Of a stretch of 64,000 nt of DNA, positions 43,252 through 53,569 are shown piece after piece. The translations under genes were made by a program, and so were the position numbers. Source of the stretch: Aculops lycopersici. Lineage: Eukaryota > Arthropoda > Arachnida > Trombidiformes > Eriophyidae. The notes under the pieces are model-generated. The model saw only the letters and a program-made list of their open reading frames with translations. It made no database searches and had not been told where the DNA came from. The stretch covers positions 7,618,004 to 7,682,003 of the forward strand of contig WNKI01000002.1 of assembly GCA_015350385.1 (NCBI GenBank), read 5' to 3'. How positions within the stretch are numbered: position 1 is the stretch's first letter; each line of letters opens with the position of its first letter.

Positions 43252-45420
43252 ATGACCAAACGAGTAGCAGGCTTGAAGAATTTTAGTAGGTCCTCTAATG
43301 ATGTAATAACCGACGGCGCCAATGTCATGTTGGAGAAGGCAACACTTTCACTTCAGAAAGATGAACCCATTGCAACCCAATTCGAAGCTTTGTATAATAG
43401 TGTAGCTGACTTATTGCAACCGAAGTTCGCTAAGCAACTATGTCAGAAACTAGAACTACTTATTGATAATCACACTCGATCAGTATTGAATCAATTTCAA
43501 GAGAATGACCTGGAACGATTACATTTCCTCCGTCAAATGAATGAATGTTGGCGAAATCACAGTCGCCAATTGAACATGATTAGGGGTATATTCTTGTTTC
43601 TAGATAGGAAGTATGTTTTGCCTGAGTCATCTATCATGTCCATCTGGGACTTGGGAATCGACAAGTTCCGTCATTATTTCTCAAATAACGCAATCATTCA
43701 GAAGAGAACAGTAGATGAGCTCTTGGAATTGATTCAATCTGAAAGGAAAGGCACCACAATAGATAGGCCTTTAGTTAAAGATATACTTGGAATGTTATCA
43801 AGTCTATCATTATACAGCTCAATGTTCGAACCCCGCTTTCTGGAAGAGACACAACGACATTATAGAGCCGAGAGCCAGAAATTTATGAACGATTTAGATG
43901 TGCCAGCTTATTTGAAGTATATCAAGAGGAAAATAGAGGAAGAAGAGAAAATGTCCAGATACTTCCTAGAATCATTAACCCACGTTCCTCTGATGAATAC
44001 AGTCGAAGCCGAAATTATCGACATGCATCAAGAGCAGATTTTGACCCGAGGACTAGATCTATTACTCGATGATATGAGATTAGAAGATCTGAATCTTTTA
44101 TATAGCCTCCTCAGCTTAGTTCCTACCGGAGTTGCTGACTTATGTGATCACTTCAATAAGCATATCAAGAAGCGTGGAACACTCATCGTCACAAATGTCG
44201 AGAGAGACAAAACCATGGTTCAGGATTTACTTGAATTCAAAGAGAGGATGGATAAAGTCGTTAGTGAGTGTTTTCAAAACCAGGAAAAGTTTATCAATTC
44301 TCTAAAAGAGGCGTTTGAGTCTTTCATCAACAAGCGACCAAACAAGCCAGCCGAGCTAATTGCAAAATACATCGATGCTAAACTCAAATCTGGCAATAAG
44401 GAAGCCTCAGAAGATGAATTGGAAAAGATGCTAGATAAGATTCTGGTTCTCTTTAGGTTTATTCATGGCAAGGATGTGTTTGAGGCATTCTACAAGAAAG
44501 ATTTAGCCAAGAGGTTGCTAGTCAATAAGTCAGCCTCAGTTGATGCCGAGAAGTCCATGTTATCCAAGTTAAAACAAGAGTGTGGTGCTGCGTTTACTGG
44601 TAAACTTGAGGGTATGTTCAAGGACATCGAATTGAGCAAAGATATGATGGTTAATTTCAAGAATCACATGTCGGTTCAGAAAATTGAGCAACCGCTTGAT
44701 TTGACAGTAAACATTTTAACCATGGGTTATTGGCCAACATATCAACCTTTGGAAGTCAACTTACCGGACTTGTTGAGCAAGTATCAAAATGCCTTCGAAA
44801 AGTTCTACACATCCAAGCATAATGGTAGAAAACTACAGTGGCAACCAAATCTCGGTCAATGCAGTCTCAGAGCTTCCTACCCAGAAGTCAAAGGTGGTCA
44901 CGAGCTGATTGTGTCCCTATTCCAGGCACTTGTCCTTTTGATGTTTAATGATGCGGATGAATACCATTACAAAGAGATACTCGAGCATACCAAAATAGAA
45001 CCTGTGGAACTCAAACGAACTCTCCAGTCACTTGCGTGCGGAAAAGTCAGAGTGATTCACAAGGAACCTAAGGGCAAAGAAATATTAGATGATGATAAAT
45101 TCTCTTACAACGCAGGATTCAAACATCATTTATACAAGGTCAAAATCAATCAAGTGCAACTCAAAGAAACTCAAGAGGAACAATCCATGACAGAAGAGAG
45201 GGTTTTCCAGGATCGTCAATACCAGATCGATGCAGCAATCGTAAGGATTATGAAGACTAGAAAAAAGCTAGGCCACAACACTCTTGTGTCAGAACTATTC
45301 GAGCATCTCCGATTTCCAGTTAAAGCCCATGATGTCAAAGTGAGAATTGAAAGTCTTATCGAGAGAGACTATATCAACCGTGATCAGGACAATCAGACAG
45401 AGTATAATTATGTCGCATAG
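43252..45420 (+). CDS. CUL4: Cullin-4 scaffold of CRL4 ubiquitin ligases
   Basis: A 722-residue cullin. CUL4 joins DDB1-DCAF substrate receptors to the RING protein ROC1 and acts in DNA repair, replication licensing (Cdt1) and chromatin control. N-terminal cullin repeats include the DDB1-binding helices; the residues 55-75 region (YNSVADLLQPKFAKQLC) and the LFRFIHGKDVFEAFYKKDLAKRLLVNKSASVDAEKSMLSKLKQECGAAFT segment, given here only in part, follow CUL4A/B. The cullin homology domain and winged-helix end show DRQYQIDAAIVRIMKTRKKLGHN, where the K in IMKTRKK is the NEDD8 attachment lysine, and the protein ends in NYVA (CUL4 ends NYIA). It lacks the long N-terminal extension of human CUL4B. It is intronless. 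The 3' end converges on TIM14. Confidence 0.96.
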   Translation: MTKRVAGLKNFSRSSNDVITDGANVMLEKATLSLQKDEPIATQFEALYNSVADLLQPKFAKQLCQKLELLIDNHTRSVLNQFQENDLERLHFLRQMNECWRNHSRQLNMIRGIFLFLDRKYVLPESSIMSIWDLGIDKFRHYFSNNAIIQKRTVDELLELIQSERKGTTIDRPLVKDILGMLSSLSLYSSMFEPRFLEETQRHYRAESQKFMNDLDVPAYLKYIKRKIEEEEKMSRYFLESLTHVPLMNTVEAEIIDMHQEQILTRGLDLLLDDMRLEDLNLLYSLLSLVPTGVADLCDHFNKHIKKRGTLIVTNVERDKTMVQDLLEFKERMDKVVSECFQNQEKFINSLKEAFESFINKRPNKPAELIAKYIDAKLKSGNKEASEDELEKMLDKILVLFRFIHGKDVFEAFYKKDLAKRLLVNKSASVDAEKSMLSKLKQECGAAFTGKLEGMFKDIELSKDMMVNFKNHMSVQKIEQPLDLTVNILTMGYWPTYQPLEVNLPDLLSKYQNAFEKFYTSKHNGRKLQWQPNLGQCSLRASYPEVKGGHELIVSLFQALVLLMFNDADEYHYKEILEHTKIEPVELKRTLQSLACGKVRVIHKEPKGKEILDDDKFSYNAGFKHHLYKVKINQVQLKETQEEQSMTEERVFQDRQYQIDAAIVRIMKTRKKLGHNTLVSELFEHLRFPVKAHDVKVRIESLIERDYINRDQDNQTEYNYVA

Positions 45421-45634
45421 AGTATTTTCTTCCCTCCTTGTGGCGCAAGAAACTAGTCTGATAATTGTACAGACATCACTAAATAAATCGACTATTTATT
45501 GATAACTACACCAGAGACATCAATTGATCGTTGTGGCTATCAATTTCATAAACTTTTTAACTTTGTATTTTCATCGAGATGAAGAAGTAGTCTCGCCTAC
45601 ATATCACAATCGTACACTATTTCGACTATGTGGT

Positions 45635-45919
45635 TTAATTTTTTGCCATTATATCTTTGGCTTCATTGATTTTAGCGGCAATATATGGCGATCCTCCTTT
45701 GTCAGGGTGATTCAATAGCATTATCCTCTTATGTGCTAGTTTCATTTTATCCACATTTGTGCTAGGGCTTATTCCTAGTATCAGACTAGCTTCTCGTCTC
45801 GTCATCTTAGGTTCGAAACCTCCTTTGTAATATCTGATTTGGGCTCCTCTTCTAATGATTGCTCTACCTGCGATCCCGATAGCAGCCAGCGCAGCTCCAG
45901 CAACAACAAAAGAAGACAT
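45635..45919 (-). CDS. DNAJC19: TIM14/Pam18 (DNAJC19), inner-membrane J-protein
   Basis: A 94-residue J-protein of the mitochondrial import motor that stimulates mtHsp70 at the TIM23 channel. It starts with a short N-terminal transmembrane helix (about residues 3-19, ending in a positively charged matrix-facing segment RAIIRRGAQIRYYKGGF), followed by a J domain with MTRREASLILGIS and the HPD tripeptide in NHPDKGGSPY. It lacks the C-terminal extension of longer J-proteins and matches the normal animal length (about 110). The genes nearby do not share its pathway. It converges with cullin-4 with a 214-bp gap. Confidence 0.93.
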   Translation of the reverse strand: MSSFVVAGAALAAIGIAGRAIIRRGAQIRYYKGGFEPKMTRREASLILGISPSTNVDKMKLAHKRIMLLNHPDKGGSPYIAAKINEAKDIMAKN

Positions 45920-46461
45920 GATATTTGTTCATATCATGAATATATTGACAGAGATTGCATATTCATGTGGTGCAATAAATTTCATGAGATACGAATCATG
46001 CTACTGCTCTTGAGAAAATATGGAGCAGAAAAGATCATTCAGATGAGCGCGCTCCATATCCATTAAGTTGTCCCACAAATTTTGGTCCACGAAAAAGAAT
46101 CTAATTTTTTAAACATAGTGCTGCAACGGCTACGTTACGGCGGTCGCTAACACGCCCAGTCGGCTGGAGTGTAGGAAGTAGAATTGAAGTCCGATGCGTT
46201 ATAAATAAACGAGGGTGCTAAAGAAGTAGAGAGTCAGTCTAAGTTAGACAACTAATGAGAGTTAGTCCAAGTTAATAAAGTCAGACAAAAAACAGAAGCT
46301 TATCGACTACACCCAACAGGACTTGTAATATTCACTTGCTTTACATCCTTTAAAACCAACATTCAGTTTAGTATCAGTTCCCCCATTGAGTTTCTACAGT
46401 TCCCCTAACCCAACAAGAGTGTTAACCCAACCGCAAGCCTGTAGAACGCAGCACAAACATG
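45920..46461. repeat. First LTR-like module (possible retroelement relic)
   Basis: Within this stretch TATAAATA at 46200-46207 is followed 74 bases later by AATAAA (46274-46279), and the module seems to end CTACA at 46394-46398. A close TATA-to-AATAAA distance is typical of a retroelement U3-R unit. The sequence outside these marks is not recognised. Boundaries are not established and no target duplication was found. Confidence 0.25.
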
Positions 46462-46795
46462 TGTAGCAGCCACAATGCAGTCCTGCCAACTTTCTAGCGA
46501 TGACCGCCACTCTGGTATACGAGAATCGACACGCCCATATCCGCGCTCCCGCCTAATGGCATGGCAATGCGAATATCTCAGGTATAAAAGCTTGTGTGTT
46601 GATTAGTGTTGTCCAAAAGAGTTGATCCGAGTAAGGGGGAGATCCCGAGTTCAATAAAGTCTTTAGTGTTCAGTATCATCATCTTTAGGGTTTCCAGGAG
46701 TCGAACTCTTCTCTACCGTGATAAGTTACCACTGGTAACGCACACACTTTACGCGTTACACATGCACGATTCACCTGCACGAGTCCGTACCTACA
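46462..46795 (+). repeat. LTR-like module with TATA box, poly(A) signal and PBS-like end
   Basis: A candidate 334-bp LTR that begins TGTAGCAGCC and ends CTACA, followed at once by GTTTGGTGC, which resembles the start of a tRNA primer-binding segment as in BEL/Pao elements. TATAAAA at 46583-46589 and AATAAA at 46653-46658 are 70 bases apart. No coding region of a polymerase or gag follows, so if real it is a truncated relic. Evidence is structural only. Confidence 0.35.
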
Positions 46796-47539
46796 GTTTG
46801 GTGCATAGAAATTTGAGGTCGCGAACGTAAACAAATAGGAAAAATCAACAGTATTACTCTATCGATGTAAATTCTTCAAGATCTTTCGGCTTTCCAATAT
46901 ATCTCAGTCGACTATAATGAATAAGGTGGTTTATCATATCTTGAAAATGATGATCAGTTCCATGGTTCTTTCAGCAAACGCATTGTGGGTGCTCAAACCG
47001 GAAGTGATACAAAGGACTTACTGTTATTAGCTCGACTGTTGCAATCTCCATCTGCATATGGACAAAGATTCAAGCAATGGTTGCACAAACTTGTGTAACT
47101 TAGGTTATCTATCACATCTCTGATTTTGTACCCGAAACAGCTGTTATGATGAGTTTAAAGCTCAATGTAATCTGATGCGACTTCCATCAAGGGATTAGGA
47201 TGCCTGACAAAGATAAATTAAGGGACGCAGACACTTTTTTGTTGTAGGACTAGGCTCTGAATCATATAAGAAACTATTTCTTATTTCACTGTACTTATTC
47301 GTGGCTTTAGATTCGCCCTTTTGACATATGCTTTCAGTTTTCAAAAATATCTCGATACATTTGTTATGCGGTTGTGGCAGACCGATTGCATTAAATCTTA
47401 TCAAATATATTAATTATCTGAGCGAGAGGGCAAATCAGTTAGGAAATAATAATATCATAATGACAAAAGCAGTAATGACAAAGGGTATTAGTAGGTAGTA
47501 ACAATTGGATTGATTCCATCAATCTAAAGCAAAAAAAAA
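46796..47539. other. Non-coding or decayed DNA
   Basis: Contains a 57-codon open frame on the plus strand at 46925-47098 that reads GGLSYLENDDQFHGSF..., bounded by stops, with ordinary codon use but no recognised family. The rest shows nothing supportable. Confidence 0.3.
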
Positions 47540-48367
47540 TCACCGTAGGAAACAACAATTCAAATGTGAGTCTATAGATCGTTTTTGAGATTTATGACAC
47601 AGTTGTCCAGCAAATGAACCGCATTGTGTGTCATCGAGCTCTAGAATTTCAACCTTAGTGTCGTCATCTTGCCTGAATAGTGATAATATTCTCACGCTAA
47701 TCAATTCTCGCTGAACAATCGCGACCAACAAGGCCAATCTTCTTGGTTGAAAAACACTACTGTCATGGATTTCGCAAGACGGTTAGGTAGACTCATGCAA
47801 GCTTGAACCAGACTAGTTCCATTATCCGCTTGAATTAACATTTTATGTTCGAACAGGTAGGATGGTTTCGCTATCATTTTCTGCCCTTTATCTAGATCCA
47901 GGTTTGGAGGAATATCCGGTGTGTTGGGAATTGAAACCTTTACTTCTGACAATGTACTCAGCACGGTGTTGTTATGCCTTGTACCAATAGTTTTGCTGCT
48001 TCCCGGCTTCGGGCATAAGGTGGAGATCAATTTTTTTTTGAAGCAAATCAATTATGCGAGCTAGATCACAAGCTAAGCCGGTATTTGGGCGATCAAACAA
48101 CTGCAACAACTGGCAATTCAAGGCAGTCGACTCGATGTAATCTAATTTAAATGCCGAAAATCAAATGAGTGAGTAAATTATCCGTAGGATGATCGAAAAG
48201 AGCCGCAATTTGGCAGAGGACACCGCTAATCTTGAGCAGGGCGAGAGAACTACAGCTCTAGTAATGACAGCTCGTATAATTATTTTATCAAGTGCAATTT
48301 TCTCATCTGAATAGTGTATAGTAGGTAATCGTATGGGGTTCTTGTCCGCGTTCAGACTATGAGGCAC
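47540..48367 (-). pseudogene. Possible eroded protein-coding sequence
   Basis: Three frames of the minus strand read as protein-like sequence in succession: an ATG frame (48367-48161), then a frame near 48160-47972 that reads LNCQLLQLFDRPNTGLACDL (part), then after a run of nine T's (48031-48039, plus strand) a third frame at 48051-47701 containing VSIPNTPDIPPNLDLDKGQK, and finally one at 47737-47540. The change of frame at a homopolymer could be decay or a sequencing indel. No family was recognised, so this is a weak call. It could be a mis-assembled real gene with introns. Confidence 0.28.
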
Positions 48368-48523
48368 AGTGGAGGCATTTTTGTGCGAACAGAATGCGTG
48401 AAAGTAAACACGAATGAATTTGTTTCTACAAAGACGATATCGTTAAAAATAAATGAATATTTTCAACCAAACTTAAATCTTTCTGATTTTACACAATTGT
48501 CATCTATCCATCAAAAAAGAATA

Positions 48524-49198
48524 ATGGCCTCTTCAATGTTGCGCCAATCACGGAAACTGCTTCCCATGTCTTCGGCTAGCTTGCTCTCCGTTAGATACAA
48601 GCACGTCCTGCCTGATTTGCCCTATGATTACAATGCCCTCGAGCCCACAATTTCATCAGAGATCATGAAACTGCACCACACCAAGCACCATGCCACTTAT
48701 GTCAACAATCTTAATGTTGCCGAGGAAAAACTAGCTGAGGCGTTGCACAAGAAGGACACTACATCAGTTATACAGCAAGAGAATATAATTAAATTCAATG
48801 GAGGCGGTCATTTGAACCATTCAATCTTCTGGCATAATCTGTCACCCTCCGGTGGTGGTGACCCAAGTGGAGAATTACTCAAACTTATTGAAAGTTCCTA
48901 CTCTAGCGTGGAAACCATGAAACAGAAGATGTCAGCTGTCGCTGTAGGAGTTCAAGGTTCAGGATGGGCCTGGTTGGGATATTGCAAAGAAACAAATAGG
49001 ATTCGCGTTGCAAGCACAGCAAACCAAGATCCCCTGCAGCCAACCACAGGTCTTATCCCATTGCTTGGTATTGATGTCTGGGAGCATGCTTACTATCTAC
49101 AGTACAAGAATGTGAGACCAGACTACATCAAGGCGATCTGGAAGGTTGTCAATTGGAAAGACGTTGCCGAGAGATTGGAGAAGGCCAAGAGTAATTGA
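48524..49198 (+). CDS. SOD2: Mitochondrial manganese superoxide dismutase
   Basis: A 224-residue Fe/Mn superoxide dismutase, which converts superoxide to hydrogen peroxide in the mitochondrial matrix. The first 24 residues are Arg/Ser/Leu-rich without acids (targeting peptide), then KHVLPDLPYDYNALEP starts the mature protein. Metal ligands are visible: His in LHHTKHHATYVN, His in HLNHSIFWHN, and Asp and His in DVWEHAYYLQYKN. FNGGGHLNH and WAWLGY are family marks; the mitochondrial Mn form is indicated by the targeting peptide and by the GVQGSGWAWLG stretch. The open frame continues 55 codons upstream to 48359, but the ATG at 48524 gives the right length (human 222) and targeting peptide. The 3' end converges on PKG. 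Confidence 0.95.
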   Translation: MASSMLRQSRKLLPMSSASLLSVRYKHVLPDLPYDYNALEPTISSEIMKLHHTKHHATYVNNLNVAEEKLAEALHKKDTTSVIQQENIIKFNGGGHLNHSIFWHNLSPSGGGDPSGELLKLIESSYSSVETMKQKMSAVAVGVQGSGWAWLGYCKETNRIRVASTANQDPLQPTTGLIPLLGIDVWEHAYYLQYKNVRPDYIKAIWKVVNWKDVAERLEKAKSN

Positions 49199-49452
49199 GG
49201 ACCTAATAGAAATAGTGAAAGCAACACCTAGATTGTGTACCACTAGTGGCTAGTATTGGAATACCAATCGCCAAGTAAACTTCAATTTATAGTAAAAGGT
49301 AATATGAAAGTTATCCATATATTTGTGGAATTAAATTTATTTGGCATCAACTCGGGCACGAGTTGACAAAAACATCTCTAGAAAATTAAGATTATTGCGT
49401 CGGAAAATAAAATTTTCATGAGGGGAATCTATCTACAAGAACAATACATCAT
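49199..49452. other. Convergent 3' region, SOD2 and PKG
   Basis: A 254-bp gap between stop codons with AT-rich sequence that must contain both 3' UTRs. AAATAAAAT occurs at about 49405-49412. No open frame of note. Confidence 0.5.
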
Positions 49453-51531
49453 TTAAAACTCTTTGTCCCAATCTCCTGACATATCAACTGGTACTTCGCT
49501 GGTGTCAGGAGAATAGGAGTCGAAGTTGCTTGTGTCGGTGACAGAAGTTATCTTCGGAACATATGGAGCTGGTAAAGTTTTACTCCTCAGACCTGACCAA
49601 TCGAACCCATCAAACCACTTATGTTTCATTATATCCTCGATTCCACCACGTTGATAACCTAACCTCTCTGATAGATTATCTCTACATAACTTTTTGATCA
49701 AATTCTGAGCTTTTTGTGAAATGCTTCTAGGGAAATCAACAGCATCTATTCCCCGTAGAATGATATTATATGTCTTCATTGGTTCATCGCTAGTGAATGG
49801 TGGTGCGCCTGTCAATAATTCAAACATAAGGACACCTAGCGACCAATAATCGCAACTATAGTCATGGCCTCTATTCAGGATGATCTCTGGCGAGACATAG
49901 TCGGGTGTCCCACAGAATGTCCATGTTTTGCTACCTGGTGGGTATAGGCGTTTGGCGAAACCAAAGTCGGTTAGCTTAACATAACCTAATTCATCCAACA
50001 ACATATTTTCGGGTTTCAGATCCCTATATATAATATGTCTAGAGTGTAAGTATGAGAATGCTTCTATTACACAAGCGGTGTAAAACTTGGTAGTGTCTTC
50101 ATCAAAATTGCGCCTATCCCTCAGGACAGTCCACAATTCTCCGCCGAGACAAGCCTCCATAAGCATGTAAAGATACTTTTCATCTTTGAAAGTCCTATAT
50201 AGCTTAACGATGAATTGGGAATCGGATTCTAACATGATTTGCTTTTCATTAATTATATGTTGCTCCTGTCTGGTTTCAACAATCTGGCACTTTTTCATCA
50301 CTTTCAAGGCATAACTCTTAGTCTTGTCGGCACCGATTGTAACCAGATCGACGCGACCAAAACCACCCATTCCAAGTGTGGTCAGAATGTTGATATCCGT
50401 TAGTTTGATTGCGGCAAATCTCTCATCAATCTTAGTCTCGGCCAGCATATAAGCCGGTGGCTCATCATATTGTTTGCCTTCAACCACCTTGCTTATAAGT
50501 TGGAAACATTCCCGATCTATCGAGAGACAAACCACATTGTCATCATCTGCAATGATATTTGCAGTTCGGATATCCTCGCCCAGTAGGGCTTTCTCTCCAA
50601 AAAAGTCGCCCCTCTTTAAGTAGCGTAGTATTTTTTCGGTTACCTGTTGTGTCCGCTCATCAATCACATCCACGGTCACTTTAACTTGACCCTGGCTAAT
50701 GATGTAGAATGTATCACCGCGAGCGCCTTGCCGAATGATATAAGCGTTCTTCTTATAGGTGGTCTCTTCGAAGGCTTCGGAAATTTTTGATAGAGTTTCA
50801 GTCGTAACATTATTAAAAGTTGGAACGGTCTTAAGAAATTCAATATAGTCCCTCTGGCGAATGAGACCAGATTTCATCATTATTGCTTGAAAACATGGCC
50901 GCTCTATGGCCCATAGTTTACAATCTGTTATGGCACGTATCGTTGCTGTTCTTTTACAATTATATAATATTGCTAATTCTCCAAAAACTAGGCCAGCCCG
51001 GTTAAATTGAGGAATAATCTTGCCCTCCTTGCTGACCTCAATTTGGCCCTGTTCCAGAACATAAACAACCGAGCCAATGTCGCCCTCCTTGATTATAATA
51101 GAATCTTTTGTGTAGGACACTGGGAACATACATAATGTAATCTCTTCAATCTGTGATTGACTCAATTTCTTGAGAAATTCGTTGTCGTGTATAGCTTGCT
51201 TTATGAGTTGTTGAGTTTGTTGTGATTTTTGATAAACTTGTGGGGTCTTTGATAGTAGATCTTGTAAATTTGCCTCAGAGTGCGGCTCTGCTGAGATACC
51301 AATTAAACGAGTCTTCCTAGGTTGAGCAAGTCCAGCTGGCGATTGGATGGACAGGACGCTTTTGAATTTATCTAATTGACTTGTAAGGTGACATATAAGC
51401 TCATCCTTCTGGGCTAACATAACTCGTAATTCGCTTATCTGTTGCTCTTGGGACGCAATAATGGACATCATGCTGGCCGCGTTACCAGCCGGACCAATCG
51501 AGCCGGTTGCATCCATCATGCCTGAAATCAT
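49453..51531 (-). CDS. PRKG1: cGMP-dependent protein kinase (PKG/foraging type)
   Basis: A 692-residue AGC-family kinase, the effector of cGMP signalling; in flies the related gene foraging affects behaviour. Order: N-terminal leucine-zipper dimerisation helix (about 25-60), autoinhibitory pseudosubstrate (about 72-83, RKTRLIGISAEP), two cyclic-nucleotide-binding domains with FGELAILYNCKRTATI and FFGEKALLGEDIRTANI phosphate-binding cassettes, a kinase domain from about 385 (GMGGFGRVDL, ALKVMKK, YRDLKPENMLLD, DFGFA, FCGTPDYVSPE) and an AGC C-terminal tail with DWSGLRSKTLPAPYVPK and a final GDWDKEF. All catalytic residues are present. Unlike the multi-exon PKG genes of most animals, it is a single open frame. 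It converges with SOD2. Confidence 0.97.
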   Translation of the reverse strand: MISGMMDATGSIGPAGNAASMMSIIASQEQQISELRVMLAQKDELICHLTSQLDKFKSVLSIQSPAGLAQPRKTRLIGISAEPHSEANLQDLLSKTPQVYQKSQQTQQLIKQAIHDNEFLKKLSQSQIEEITLCMFPVSYTKDSIIIKEGDIGSVVYVLEQGQIEVSKEGKIIPQFNRAGLVFGELAILYNCKRTATIRAITDCKLWAIERPCFQAIMMKSGLIRQRDYIEFLKTVPTFNNVTTETLSKISEAFEETTYKKNAYIIRQGARGDTFYIISQGQVKVTVDVIDERTQQVTEKILRYLKRGDFFGEKALLGEDIRTANIIADDDNVVCLSIDRECFQLISKVVEGKQYDEPPAYMLAETKIDERFAAIKLTDINILTTLGMGGFGRVDLVTIGADKTKSYALKVMKKCQIVETRQEQHIINEKQIMLESDSQFIVKLYRTFKDEKYLYMLMEACLGGELWTVLRDRRNFDEDTTKFYTACVIEAFSYLHSRHIIYRDLKPENMLLDELGYVKLTDFGFAKRLYPPGSKTWTFCGTPDYVSPEIILNRGHDYSCDYWSLGVLMFELLTGAPPFTSDEPMKTYNIILRGIDAVDFPRSISQKAQNLIKKLCRDNLSERLGYQRGGIEDIMKHKWFDGFDWSGLRSKTLPAPYVPKITSVTDTSNFDSYSPDTSEVPVDMSGDWDKEF

Positions 51532-53450
51532 TCTAGTTGTAGTCGGTCTTGGTTCAAGTTTGATTATGTTTCAATAATATAGTAAACATTTCCACCCTCA
51601 AGAGAATATAATAGAATATTTATAAATCTCTCGATAATTTAATTTGATGTTTGCTGTTGTTTAGATTGATAGACGGAGAAATCTATTAGGTTTTTTTTAT
51701 CGGGTTATAGTTTTGTAAATATATATTCAAATGTTCAAATTTTAACACTTGCTGATGAGTTGATTTCTTTGGGTGGCATTAGTGATGGTTGTAGTAGAGA
51801 TGTTGGCAAAAATTAATAAGATTTTACATCAACATTAGTGTAATATATTGGGTGTTGCATAGTTTGTTACTCTTTTCCAGGTCTCTTTTTGGGTTCGTAC
51901 AATCGATGGTTAGACTCAAGGATCACCAAACCAGCCAATTAAATTAGTATCCGTACATTGCAAGCTCAGGGAGGCTAGTGATATTTTCTCGTCCCAATTG
52001 TACAAACAAACAACAAGGGAGTCAAACTCTTCTCCCTTTTTTCCAAAATGAGAGAGAAAGAGAGACAGAGACAGAGAGCGAGAGGGAAAGAGAAAAACAG
52101 CTAGCGAGTGAGGTGAATCGGGAGAGCGAACGCAAAGATCGCTTGTTGATTCTCGCCTACAAAACGGTGCAAAATGGTTACTTTTGTACGAAAATACACT
52201 CACACACACTTTTGGCAAGCGGGATCTAATGTTCGTCTCGCTGCGAGAGGATCAAGCAATATAAGCAAGCTAGCTAGTCAGTGTTTTTGTTGCTGTTGCT
52301 GTTGCCATTGCTTACACTTTACTGTGTGCGTGTGAATCTGAGTTAGACTCACTCGGCAAGCTAATGTGTGCAACCGAAAAGTGCACTCTTCTTTGCGCGG
52401 CTCGCTAGCACTGCGCAGTGCGCACACAAACACCCGCTCACACACGAGCGTAAGTTGGGAAACTGTGTGAGTCAAGCCGAGCGCCGACTCACACCTGATT
52501 TATACAAAAACACCCATAGCTCAGCTCAACTCGGCTACACTCGCTCCTACATTGTGTGGTGCACAGAAACACTTGTCGAAATCTCATTCCTCCTATCTAA
52601 GCGCACCAGTCTAGCGATGATAGGCCAGGGTTTTATGCTGATTTCTCTCACTGTCTCCCCTCCCCTTTGACCAATCAATTAGTCAATTGGTCAAATTGTC
52701 GCTGATTGGTAATACCATCACTAGCGCCCGTGAGACGCGCGACCCAATCAGTGCCAACAACAATTGTAATCGATGAAGAATCAGATATAATGTTTATTTC
52801 AATGACAGTATATTTAAGTACGATGAGTGATCTTCATCATTGGCCAGTTATCAACGTTGATTAGGTAAAATTACTTAATAGTATTGGCTGCAAATGTGCG
52901 AGTGTTTGTATGTCGTTCGAGGTGCTATATGTTTATTTAAATGGGAGAGAGACAGACAGAGGGAGAGAGAGCGGATAAATAACAACCACAACAAAACCAT
53001 TGACATTGCAATAAACAAAACAATGATAGCTAGCAATGTGAAGCATTGATTGCTTCCATACTCCTATTCTCAAGTGATTGCCATGGTCTAATCATCACCA
53101 TTGCCGCGGTGGTTGTTTTGGCGCCGGCAGCGGAGGCTGTTGGCAAATTTTAATGTTGGGCCAACTGTTGCAGTGATAGTGGTTGTTAGTAGTGGGAGCA
53201 GGAGTAGATGTATAAGTGTTACACATATAGGAACAGGGTAGCAAGGGCAACTGCGGTATAAATTTCAACACTTCCTCTCACTTATTAGCTGTCTATCAAT
53301 TCATTGCTGCTTCTGTTGCTGTTACTAATGCGGCACTTCCATCCCATTGTACTAGTGTTACCAACAACACTCAAACTCCTTTTTGGCCCCTCCCCACTTG
53401 AATCCTTTCCATGAAGTCTCTGACTACCATTATATTATAGTATGAACATA
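51532..53450. other. Non-coding interval upstream of PKG
   Basis: No gene was seen in about 1.9 kb. GA-rich tracts occur at 52049-52096 and 52945-52973 and give spurious open frames. It lies between the PKG 5' end and the hairpin/tandem repeat block, and likely contains the PKG promoter. Confidence 0.45.
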
Positions 53451-53569
53451 TCATCATATAATCATCATATAATCATCATATAATCATCATATAATCATCA
53501 TATAATCATCATCATCATATAATATACTATAATATGGTATAGTATATTATATTATATGATGATGATGAT
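53450..53569. repeat. 11-bp tandem repeat and AT-rich hairpin
   Basis: Five to six direct copies of ATCATCATATA (53450-53504) run straight into an inverted repeat. The left arm is 53505-53531 (ATCATCATCATCAT then ATAATATACTATA), a 6-base loop follows, and the right arm is 53538-53569, complementary except for one 5-base insertion (ATTAT). A cruciform of about 27 bp pairs could form. It lies in non-coding DNA. Confidence 0.8.

Noticed and set aside
48359..48523. Upstream in-frame extension of SOD2
   Set aside because: It would add 55 residues ahead of a good targeting peptide; the ATG at 48524 gives the normal length.
53450..53522. Repeated ATCATCATATA considered as a CRISPR-like array
   Set aside because: Units are 11 bp with no spacers, in eukaryotic DNA; simple tandem repeat.
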